DNA from: Luscinia megarhynchos
Lineage: Eukaryota; Chordata; Aves; Passeriformes; Turdidae
Direction of reading: 5' to 3'
DNA: 64,000 nt
Assembly (NCBI GenBank): GCA_034336665.1
Contig: CM067568.1
Location: 43,194,770-43,258,769, forward strand
Position numbers and translations under genes: made by a program
The notes under the pieces: model-generated
Databases searched by the model: none
What the model was told of the DNA's origin: nothing
What the model saw: the letters and a program-made list of their open reading frames with translations, nothing else
Shown: piece by piece, positions 37,142 through 47,105 of the stretch
Layout: each line of letters begins with the position of its first letter
How positions within the stretch are numbered: the stretch's first letter is position 1

Positions 37142-37766
37142 AAATAAAAGCAGCAAGATCTATGCATAAATATGAATATTCTGTATTGCATATCTCTTGT
37201 TGCATATAATTTACACTTTAGCACCTTCTGGGAAAAGACTTTGTTTATTCTTTAATTATTATGCATATTTCTACTCCTTTCAGATTTCTATCCTAACAGA
37301 TTTACAGAATTTCCTATAGGCAGTTGCAGGTTCCATATAATAAACAGGAAAAGGAAATATTCTTGTGAAAGAGCAGTGACTTAATAATTTAAATCACCTT
37401 AAATTACTTCCACTTAATACCACTGTGAGTGGTGTATGAACTATAGCTAAGATAATAATTAATGTTTGAAGTAACAATTCCTGCTAAGAGAAATGTAAAT
37501 GTACTTTTGCATTCATATACTATGAAACCAAAAATAGAAGGATAAGCAGGTCACTCAGAAATTTTAAATATTTGAAAGGGAAGAAAAGCTGGATTCAGAA
37601 AAAGACCACACACAAAAAAAAGAGGCTTATCCAAGTAAGATCATATATTTGCTTATTGTATAGATCCAGGAGAATGGAATCCTCCTGTCTCTGCAGTCAG
37701 ATAAAAGCCAGAGATTTGCACAGCTGAAGCATATGCACACACTATTAAAAAGTAAAGGACTGCTGA
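37142..37766. other. AT-rich unique sequence, no gene recognised
   Basis: Nothing recognised. Confidence 0.65.
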
Positions 37767-39128
37767 AGAGCTGGCATGTGCTTGTTATCTTTATCTAAGA
37801 GCAGTAGTTTTAAAATGGTCTATTTTGGTCTAAAGAAGTTTGCCACGAGGGCCTGTGCTGGACCACCACCACAGCACTGCTGCCCATGTTTAGTTAAGGC
37901 AGTCAGTCTAATAGATGTTGAATGCAGCTCCATAGAGATAGGAGAAAAACAAATTGTCTGGATCAACTAATGAAATATATTGAAGCTGAATAGAGAAGTG
38001 CTGAAGCATAATGACCCCAAAACAGATTTTAAAAATATTGCCCTCAAAATGTCTCTGAAGAATTCAGTCATAATTGAAGTTCCTTTGAAGAAAGCAAATA
38101 AGATAGAAGAAGGACAAGTTTCTGGGGTAGTTATCAACAATATAGATGCAAGCCAAAGTATTAAAATATGCAGGACGATTTCTTTTCAATCTAAAAATAA
38201 ACAGTATTGCAAAACATATGACATGTCAAGCATCATGAAAAAATTACCAATGGCTAAGAAAATAAATCACCAGCTTCTGAGACAAAGGCCTCAGGTGGGA
38301 AAGAAAAAGCTCATTACTTGTTTTTTTAAATAGCACATTATGGTTCAGCAGCTGACAATCAGCAAGGACACACACGGAGGAAAGTATGTGCCTATGTTAG
38401 CAGTGGCTAAGATGAGCTGCAAAGACAAGTGCCAAGAGCAGGGACTAGAGCTGCTTATGAAGGGGATTGAGCACCAAATAGCACTCAGCAGACATGGGAC
38501 TGCCAGCCCTGGTCTGTGCAGTAGCTTGACATGCACCTGTCCTCTTCTTCTGCAGGCTGGAGGATACCTGCCCAACCATGCTCCTTCCAGTGCCTGGGGA
38601 GTTTGTAGCCAGATGTCTACAGAGCCTGCCAATAAAACCCCCTGTTTGCACCATCACGGCTCACTGTGTGCAGTTTCTCAGCTTTTAATCAAGGCAAGGG
38701 TGCTCCCACAGTGCAACCCAAACTGACTTTCTCCCAAAGTGGAAGATTGCAGTGACATCCCCATTTCTCCATTTTGTGTTTCCCTTACTCTCTGAACTCC
38801 CTATACTCATACACATAGACATGGACTATGGCTACAAGAGTATTTTGTGAGGCACATGATCTATCAATGAAGCATAGATATGTGTGAGTGCTACATAACA
38901 CACCCTGACTGGTTCCAAATTCTGGTAAGGCTTTGTAGGGCTTGTATTTCACACTTACAAATGTTATTCAGAGCAGATATGCTCTGCTGCAGTGGGTTGA
39001 TGGCAGCAATGTCAGTCACAAGGCAACTGGTCTCTTCTCATGGAGGTCACCCTGTAGCCATACCACTGCCAACACGTTGGCATTCACATTTGTATCATGA
39101 ACCTACATTTTCCTCCTCTCAGTTTTAA
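37767..39128 (+). other. Stop-poor single reading frame, unidentified (possible decayed coding remnant)
   Basis: One plus-strand frame stays open through four blocks: 37767-37967, 37974-38330, 38334-38723 and 38880-39125. It is interrupted only by stops at 37968, 37971, 38331, 38724, 38793 and 38868 before ending at 39126. By my estimate some 25 or more stops would be expected over about 454 codons at this base composition. The second block has no ATG at its start; its first in-frame ATG is at about 38049. I recognise no domain: the second block is Lys/Asn-rich, while the third and fourth blocks contain many Cys and His. A good splice-acceptor-like tract ending tcttcttctgcag lies near 38543-38555. 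It could be a degraded gene, a lncRNA exon or a chance result. No retroviral motif was seen. Confidence 0.2.
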
Positions 39129-40265
39129 TTCTTTTATTATTTATCCTGTGTGACACAGTTTGGGTATCAGATCCTCTGAGTTTCCAATTGCTTTCTCAAG
39201 TTGTTCAATACTGTTATCATTCCCTTGCTCACCTTTTAATTTATCAGCAATAAATCAAATTTCTTTTAGCAATTCTTATTTGATTTTAGTCTCTTTTTAT
39301 ATAGTCCTAAACCATTGTATACTAAATTGGACATAGTACTCCAGGTGTCACATTAGGAAATCTAAAGTGCAGGCATAGTTTATTTTCTGAATATGCCTTT
39401 CAAATCCATTGCAAAAGGCTGCATAAAAAGGCATCTCAAGATATGGAGATGCTACCATAAGAAACATAGCTCTACAGACCTGTTTCAAAGAGTTATTTCT
39501 ATGGTCTACATACTTATAGTATATATATCCTTTAATAAAACTGTTTATATTCCACTATAGTAGCATTAGTTTAAAGAATTTTCACTTAGCAGCAAAGTTT
39601 GGCAATTCTATGTTTGTGATGAAAAATATCATTCAACTCCCTTCTTTGACATGCTGTTAGTTCTCATCTATTTCATAGATAGATAATAATCAGGATATTT
39701 CAGTACTGCCACATATCAACATTTTATGTTATCTTTTTGGCAGTAAAACCACTTCATCTTATCATGTATTTGTCACTGTAAGTTAACCAAAATTTTTTTT
39801 AGAAGAACTATCATTGCAACTAAATAGTCAGTGATGTTTTTATAAATGATGTAATTAAGCCCTTCCATTCTATTACATAGTTAATGAGCATGCAAATTAA
39901 AGCAAATAGTTGAAAGATGGCAATTTCCTAATCCCTTTTCTTGTATCTTGTTTGATCTAAAGCTTTGTTTTCCAAAATTTCATACAATACAGCATAACAT
40001 TTCTGCAGATATAAGTTACTTGCATGTGTTTATTACTTCATCTAAAAGTCCCCTACAAATGTATCCAAGCTCAACAGAAAGAAGAAATGTTCTTAAAATC
40101 TGACTTCCCTCTTCCCCTTTGTTTCTGGAACCTGAGCATTTGATCAATGTGGCTTCATACTGATAGGAAATAGTAATGTTACTTATTTAACAATGCTTTT
40201 CATTGTGGTTTTGCCCCACACTGCCACAAAAGAAAAAAAATCTCATTTGGATTGCTGCTGTCTGC
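39129..40265. other. AT-rich unique sequence, no gene recognised
   Basis: Nothing recognised up to the target-site duplication of the solo LTR. Confidence 0.7.
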
Positions 40266-40270
40266 ATTCT
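40266..40270. repeat. Target-site duplication ATTCT, left copy
   Basis: ATTCT directly precedes the LTR and is repeated exactly at 40872-40876. Confidence 0.85.
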
Positions 40271-40871
40271 TGTTGCTGTTTAACCACAGCCAGCTGCAAG
40301 CCTCCTCAGCCATTCACTCATTCCCCCACCAGCAGAGAAACCGGGGAGAGACTCAGAAGAGTAAAAGCTCGAAAATTCCTGCGTTGAGATAAAGACCATT
40401 TAAAAGTTTTAAGGTAAAGCAAAAGCTGCACACACAAGCAAAGCAAACCAAGAAATCAATTCACTGCTTCCCATGGAAGGCAGGTTTTCATCCATCTCTG
40501 GGAGAGCAGGATCCCATCACATGCAATGGTGACTTGGGAAGGCAAACACCATTATTTCAAATGTCCCCTCCTTCCTCCTTCTCCCTCCCACTTGATACAC
40601 TGAGCATGACATCAAATGATCTGGAATATCCCTTTGGTCAGTCGGGGTCACCTGTCCTGGCTCTGTCTCCTCCCATCCTCCCATGCATCCCCAGCTTCCT
40701 TGCCAAGCTGACAATATGACAAGCAGGAAAAGCTTTGACCCTCTGCAAGCCCTTCTCAGCAATAACTAAACACCTCTATATTATCAACCCCGTGTTCAGC
40801 ACAGATCCCAAATATAGCCCCATTCCAGCAGTGTGAAGAAAATTAACTCTAGCCCAGCTGAACCCAGCACA
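40271..40871 (-). mobile_element. Solo LTR of an endogenous retrovirus (ERVL-like), 601 bp
   Basis: Plus-strand ends are TGTTGCTGTTTAACC and ...CCCAGCACA, giving canonical TG...CA termini, with exact 5-bp duplications ATTCT on both sides. From memory it matches a family abundant in bird genomes: 'gttgagataaa' near 40383, 'tgagcatgacatc' near 40601, 'ggaatatccctttggtcag' near 40622-40640, and 'gaagaaaattaactct' near 40835. On the element's strand the promoter lies around 40610-40590. The usual TATATAAA is decayed (plus reads cttgatacac), and a CRE-like TGACGTCA is reduced to TGATGTCA. No internal retroviral genes are present, so it arose by LTR-LTR recombination. The 5-bp duplication fits ERVL-type integration. 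Open frames inside (for example 40517-40762 and 40534-40719) are not genes. Confidence 0.92.
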
Positions 40872-40876
40872 ATTCT
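40872..40876. repeat. Target-site duplication ATTCT, right copy
   Basis: This is an exact copy of 40266-40270, adjacent to the CA end of the LTR. Confidence 0.85.
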
Positions 40877-41451
40877 TCGAGCTGAGTATTTATGATCAAA
40901 AAATGGTAATTTTGCATTTAATATAAAGGAACAGTTTTTTATCTTCCTGGGAGAAAAGAAACATTTACAGCAGGACTAGATAAACACAGGGCTTATATTG
41001 GTCCCTGAACCATATGGCAGCCACATTAACACAAAGCAGAGAAGGGAGGGGCACTGGAAAGGGATCCTTCAGGGTCACTTACTCTTTGCATATAATGCTT
41101 AGCTGAGTTTAATGTGATCCCAGGCAGGCAACCAGTGTGGTGCAAAGGAATAAGTGGCAGACTTTAGGCAGTGCAAATATTCTCACAGGCAGTTGCTGTG
41201 ACTGGGCTTGTGGGGTCACAGCTGTGGCATGTAAGGGTGGTTAAGACTTCCACATCTAGCAGACTCTGCTTGGTGAAATCTCTCACTGGATGTGGAGTTG
41301 CCTCACATTTTTTAACTCTTGAATTTGGAAGGCACACAGATTTAAAGGAGTTACCCTAGTTTACTAAAATTTATCAATATTCTTCTACGTAAAGAAAAAT
41401 CACCACACTCAAAAATAACAAAAGTCCAGAAACCATATTTCTGCTGAATAA
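40877..41451. other. Unique sequence, no gene recognised
   Basis: About 575 bases lie between the solo LTR and a CR1 tail. Nothing was recognised. Confidence 0.7.
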
Positions 41452-41660
41452 ATAGAATCATAGAACTGTTTGAGTTGTAAGTGGTTTTTTAAAGGTCATT
41501 AAGCCAAAGCCCAAAGTGTTACAATGAGCAGGGACATCTTCAACTGGATCAGGTTGTTCAGGGCCCTATCCAGCCTGACCTTGAATATTTCCATGAGGTA
41601 CCCACCACCTCTCTGTGACATAGTGTTCCTGCTCTCACCACGAAAAGGACAGAGGTGATA
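41452..41660 (-). mobile_element. CR1 LINE, 3'-end fragment
   Basis: The plus strand begins with the reverse-complement CR1 tail (atagaatcatagaactgtttgagttg) and continues through the typical 'ggtcattaagcc', 'caatgagcagggacatcttcaactggatcaggttgttcag' (in pieces) and 'cctgaccttgaatatttcc' to a 'caccacctctctg' block. It is a 5'-truncated copy, about 210 bp, moderately diverged. Confidence 0.9.
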
Positions 41661-43484
41661 AACTCATGAAAGAAGGAAGAAGCCTTTGGGTGTAAGATAT
41701 TTGAAATCAATTGATTAACCTTTTCTCTGCTGTAAGATAACTTAGTCAAAGTACTAAGCTATAAGGTAGACGTGGTACATCCTCCTTTTCTTCTTTTCCA
41801 CCCTCCATCGGCATTATCTCTGCATGCACTTCACAAGATATGGCACTAAAACAAGTAGAATTTTTGGGACTGGACAAAGCTCATATTGCTACAGATATGT
41901 AGGTTTGCCTATTGATCTACTGAGGAAAATAAGAGGGATTGTAAGAGAAAGTTGAATATGCTATTAGTACCAACTAGCATTTATACAAAATTATGAGTTA
42001 CAGTTCAAACTGTACACTGTCATTTATTTCTAAACACCTGGGCTAGAGAATGGAGCATTTTAGTTCATATACAGAGTGGCTTATTGACTTTGTATGTGAG
42101 TTGAAAGTCTTATAAAAATCCATCTGAAGACAAGGACAGCAGAAAAGTAAAAAAAAAAAAAACAGAACAAGAAAAGGAAATATAATTGCAAATTGAACTC
42201 AAAGAAAGACTTTTTTTTTTTTACATCATCTAATAAAATCTTCTTTCCATAGCTGTCCTAAAAGAATTCATATTTATTTTATATAACTTCTTTTATATTG
42301 AGCTTCATTAAAATTGCATTACTTGAAAAGAGTAAGATTTATTTAAACTCATACATTTCAAAGCTTCACAAAAACAATTAATATAAGAAAGCAAAATTGC
42401 CTCTATTAGTGGGGATCTATTTAATAAAGCATTCTTACAAATATATCAATTGTCCATTTTAATAATCCTGTCAGTCAGTTTAATTGGTTGTCTGGTGTAC
42501 ATGCATTTCCAAAGCTTTGATTATGCAAAGTTTATTGAAACTTCTGGATGAAATATGTCAATAAATAGAAAGTAGTGCAGAAGTGTATTTACTTTTTTTT
42601 AAAATGAAATTTAAGAAAGAAATTAAAAATTGTTTAAAAAAATTAAATCAACTATATTTTTTCCTATTATTGAAAACTGACGCTCCTGATACACATATTA
42701 TTGCAACTCATTCATTGTAGAAAGTACCTGCAAAGAGAATCCAGCTGACTTCTCAGTTGCATGTCTTCATCAAAATTTAAGTTCTGAAGATTTTTCTCTT
42801 CAGAGTATTGATTATAACTCAGAACCTAGTTTGGAAATGCTGTCCAGAAAGAGCAGAGTGTGAAAAGTCATTATGCATTTTCCTATTTCATGACATAATG
42901 AAGACATGAATACTATTATAGGTGTGTTGTGACATCCTATTACACCAGTCTACATACTGGTCTGCCCTCTTAGCTCAGTCTGGTGTTGCCACCCTGTGAT
43001 ATCACTGTTAAAGCTGCTGCTTGTTTGGACCCTGCTCTGCCATGCAGTACAGACACAATGCTGCCAGCTCTAGCTCCAACTCACTTTTCCTGTATCTTTC
43101 CTTCATAACTTTCTGTCAGCTAGAAATCAGCACAGAGACATTTCACTTACCTTCATGTCTGTACATAAAACTTCATATGAGAAAATGCCAAACATTTTTA
43201 GCACTGTGCTTGCCACTCTGGCAGGAACTCAGAGGGGATTAATAAGGTACTGTTGAAAATTTGGGGGTTTATACATTTCCAAAAGGTGATACCAGTAGTC
43301 AGTGCCAACTTAAACTTGGACAAAAAGCTTCTGATGTCATCGAGAAAAGACATGGTTCAAGGGTTGCTTGTTGTATATATCACAATTGTAAATAATATCA
43401 TGGATACAACATATAGATGGAGAGCAATCACCTAGATTTGGTGTTTTACTAGCTTCTTTGGTCAGTGCCAAAATTTCAGATTTA
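41661..43484. other. AT-rich unique sequence, no gene recognised
   Basis: No gene is recognised. Homopolymer runs occur near 42149-42162 (A) and 42213-42222 (T). The stretch 42400-42570 is rich in AT-type factor words (for example CTTTGAT at 42515-42521, a TCF/LEF-like word) and might be regulatory. A weak 8-bp inverted repeat TCATTATG/CATAATGA spans 42868-42901. Confidence 0.6.
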
Positions 43485-44087
43485 TCAGTCAGGATGAGCT
43501 TTCAGTATCTTGGCCACTGACACAAGAAAAGATAAATTGGACCACATCAGTCTCCAAGGGACTGTAAAGAGCTGGCTGCCAGGTGTCTTGTGCATACTTG
43601 TGCCATGTGTGCTGTCTTTGGCAGTAGGTGACATCACCAGATGTAGACTTTGGAGCAAGAAACAAATTTTGAAAGGAGAACAGCCTGTGATCTCATTGCT
43701 GAGTTGCACAAGGGTAGGTCTCACACTGTTGGGCAGTGGCAATGGCCAGCAGGAAAAGCTGACTTTATTCTGTAATTGATACAGACCTGTAGATTCTGTG
43801 TGGCCATCAAAAACAGAAAAAGCAATCTGAGTATTTGTATTTGCCTCTCCTGAAGTGAAGACCTTTCCTAAAGCATAGCCAACCTTTCCCATCCATACTC
43901 AGCCACAAGCAAAGCTGCTGCTTAATGAGACCAACTGCTGTAGCAGAAATTTCAAAACTGCTACACATATTGTGAAAGCCACACAATGGATGTTTTTGAG
44001 AAAAAAATTACTTGGTTGGAATTGTTGTTTGGAGTTTAACAGCAACGTTTCCAGCAGAAGATTGCTTACAAAATATAAGCAAACCAA
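43485..44087 (-). other. Stop-poor minus-strand frame, unidentified (201 codons, one stop)
   Basis: One minus-strand frame is open from an ATG at 44087 to a TGA at 43899-43901. Two codons later it restarts at an ATG at 43892 and runs 135 codons to 43485. These are the longest open stretches in the window outside simple repeats. I recognise no domain, signal peptide or motif. The first block is hydrophobic (Leu, Phe, Val) and the second mixed. An 89-codon plus-strand frame (43510-43779) overlaps it, as expected of locally stop-poor DNA. It could be a decayed gene fragment or chance. Confidence 0.15.
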
Positions 44088-46591
44088 TGCCTATGATGGC
44101 TTTACTGATTCTGCTCTTTCCCCTTTTTCATCTGCATTGTCCCATCTTTTCAAACCCTTGAAAATCTAGTCAAAATTGCAACTTCATTCTAAAGTCACTC
44201 CTTGTTTGATATAATGTTTTCTTTAGAAAATATTTGGCATAGCAGAAAATTGTTTGAATGAGTAGTTGGTCATCCAGAGAAAGAAAAGAAATAAAGGAAA
44301 CAAAATTCAATAGGACATGATTGCTAGGTGCATCTCTGTGGGACAATATTACATAATATATTTCACAACTCTCCTGTCTTCCAAGACATGCAGTGTTAAA
44401 TCTGCTCAGGGCAGGAGATGAACAACCTCATTCAGATCTAGGCAGGAGGATTCAGTGCTGATAGGCACTCTGATTATAGTATATCCATTGGCCCATACCT
44501 TTATTTATTTTTTCCAAACTAGTTAACTTCTGATAGAAAAGTGGCACCCAAGACCACAATCTGTAGTGGATTTTGCTCCTCAGGACAATCTCTGAAACAC
44601 AGAGTTGGGGAAGATAGGTAAGTGACAGGGGAAAGAAGCAATGGGCCCTGCAAATGTGTCATGAGTATATACATTTTTTCTCACTACTAAGGATGATTGT
44701 GGGACATTTGGTGACAGGACAAATAGGATATCACTCTTTTTAGAAGAGGGGGACAAATTACTTATTTGAATAGGACAGATTTGGTACTTGGGCTGTCAAA
44801 TGATGAGGAGTCATATTCTCCTTTCCCCTGGTAGTGGGTGGCCTGCTGGAAAGAGGATCTGATGTGGATATATTTCTTATCTAGCTCAATGCAGCTCAAA
44901 CAATCATTGTCAGTGCATGAAGTGCCCTTTCTCCTTCCTTTAGAAGTATAACTGGCTGCACAAGAAGAGTTGGTGGGAAGAGCAATGTGAGAAAATGATG
45001 GAAGATGGGACTCTCTTGTCCCTTGCTTTTAAGACTATTTAAACTGGGACCTTCCCACCTGAGGCACACACCAGTTAGATTAATGTCATGTCTGTGCCTT
45101 GGCTTCTAACTCTTTGATCTTTTGATGCTGATCCAGGGCTGTGTGTTTGTGAAACAAGGGTAGAGACACTGAGCTCTGGACAGACAATGCTGCACCAGCT
45201 ATGGTGGGTGTACAACACAGGTGCTGTGCATGATTGATGACGTGGTGGTGGCAAGACAAAAAAGTGCTCTGTTCTTCTCCTAGACTGCAATATCTCTGTG
45301 AGGTGATAAAATGCTCCCTGGGTTAAAGCAACAGCCTTTGGTCAGGAGCTAGTTTCTTTCAGCACTCTTTAGTTTAAATGTCAATTATTTTTTATATGCA
45401 ACCATAAAAAACCAAATCACAATCAATTTCTGGTAGAGTATCTATTTTCAGTGACAACTTTTTCTTTATTCAGAGAAATAAGATTTCACCAAATTATGCA
45501 GAAAATGCATATTATTTTTTAATAATCCTACTCATTTGAAGATTCCAGAGTGGAGGAATGTGTGACACACGTTAACAAAATTAATTTCTTGAATTAATTT
45601 TTTTCCTCACCTGATTCTCAGTGATGAAAGATCCTAATTATAGCATTCCTTCTCCTGTTTTTTTTTTACTGCTCCATCATTTCATATTCCCTTCTGGATA
45701 CTAATGGGAAAAAGAAAACAAAAAAGAAGAGATATCAGTCTTTCAAGGCTGAGAATTTACTTAAGCAAATCCAAAACCTGAAATCAGCACATGTCTTTGG
45801 GTGTTATGCCAAAACTCTGAGCTGTGCAAGCTTTCTCCTCCTCCAGTAATATTTACTTTTGAATCACAAAATATAAGAGCTGTGCAGTAAAAAAAAAATC
45901 AAGGTGAGATGAAGACTAGTAACAGGGAGGACATTTTTTAGAGGAGTGCAAAAAGGTGAATTGCATAATCTGTATTGAGGTGACATTAATCTGTAACTCC
46001 TGATTTGGCACCTCATTTTATAGCATGTCCCCTGAGCCCAAACAACTACTCTTTTTATGCATTGAAGTTTCAGAGCTGTCTAGTGTGAGGACTTGCTGTG
46101 AGTACTGATTTTAATAGCTTCAAAAGAACAGTACCATTAAGATTGGCTTTTAACATGTTCTAAAATTGCTATTTTATTACTCTTGCTGACATTCCAGAGA
46201 TATGAAATTACCAAATGACATTAAGAAGACAGTAGGTGGAGGGAGTAATCTAGTTAAATAACACCATACAGGCCAAAGAAATTGAGTGCTTATATTTAAC
46301 TTTTAAAGCTGTGCTTGTTTAAAAAAAAGAAAATTCATGTTAACATTTTGTAAATGCAAACAACTGAAGAATCTTTATGAAACAGGGTAGTTTGTCTCTA
46401 GTGATTGATCTAATTTTTAAGCTTTTGTTTTCACCTTTGTTGGCATATTTACATACCCCTCCATGCCCTGGCCATGCCCCTCCTGCCTGCTGCAAAATAA
46501 CCCCTCTCCTGGCTGCAACCAACACATTATGCATATATGAAAATTATGTAGGACAGACTGTAGTCATACAGTGATTTTAATAATGACAGAA
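44088..46591. other. Unique sequence, no gene recognised
   Basis: Nothing gene-like or transposon-like was recognised; the longest open frame is 71 codons. Confidence 0.7.
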
Positions 46592-46641
46592 ATACCAATG
46601 ATAATGGCAGTGGCTCATTTGAACATGCTCATCATTGGTAT
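46592..46641. repeat. Inverted repeat, 11-bp perfect arms
   Basis: ATACCAATGAT (46592-46602) and ATCATTGGTAT (46631-46641) are exact reverse complements, 28 bases apart. Each arm contains CCAAT/ATTGG. The arms sit in a non-repetitive segment. A pair of oppositely oriented binding sites or a small stem-loop are both possible. Confidence 0.75.
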
Positions 46642-46924
46642 AAATCTTCACCATCTGAATTTCATGTGCATGTTCTCAATAAATTAAATGGTACCTTTTT
46701 CTTATAAATTACAGAAACTCCAGCTGTGTAACAAAAGCAAAGATTGATATTGCAATATATTATGTGAAAATAAACTATCAGTCATGGTGGCTCAATTCTG
46801 TAAAATGATTCTCAAGTTTCTTGCTTTTAAGTAATTTCAAGAGAATCCATTACTAAGTCAAACCAGATAATAAGATAGGAAAAAAATAATTTATAGGGTA
46901 AGTTGCAGAAAAGAAATACAAAAT
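46642..46924. other. AT-rich unique sequence, no gene recognised
   Basis: Nothing recognised. Confidence 0.7.
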
Positions 46925-47105
46925 CAGAGGATTGTTTCGGTTTTTTTTTAAAAAGGGACATTTTAAGCTCATCTGATCCAATCCATCTGCAATGGACAGG
47001 TACATCTTTCTCTAGATCAGGTTCCACAAAGTTTCATCCAATATGACCTTGGCCACTTCCAATGATGAGATATTCAAAACGTTTCTGGATAGCCTGGTTT
47101 AGATG
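46925..47105 (-). mobile_element. CR1 LINE, 3'-end fragment, strongly diverged
   Basis: A reverse-complement CR1 tail is recognisable: 'attgtttcggtttttt' in place of the usual 'tggtttgggttgg', then 'gctcatctgatccaatcc', 'ctgcaatggacaggtacatc', 'ctagatcaggttcca' and 'ccaatatgaccttgg'. The divergence is greater than in the 41.5-kb copy. Confidence 0.8.
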
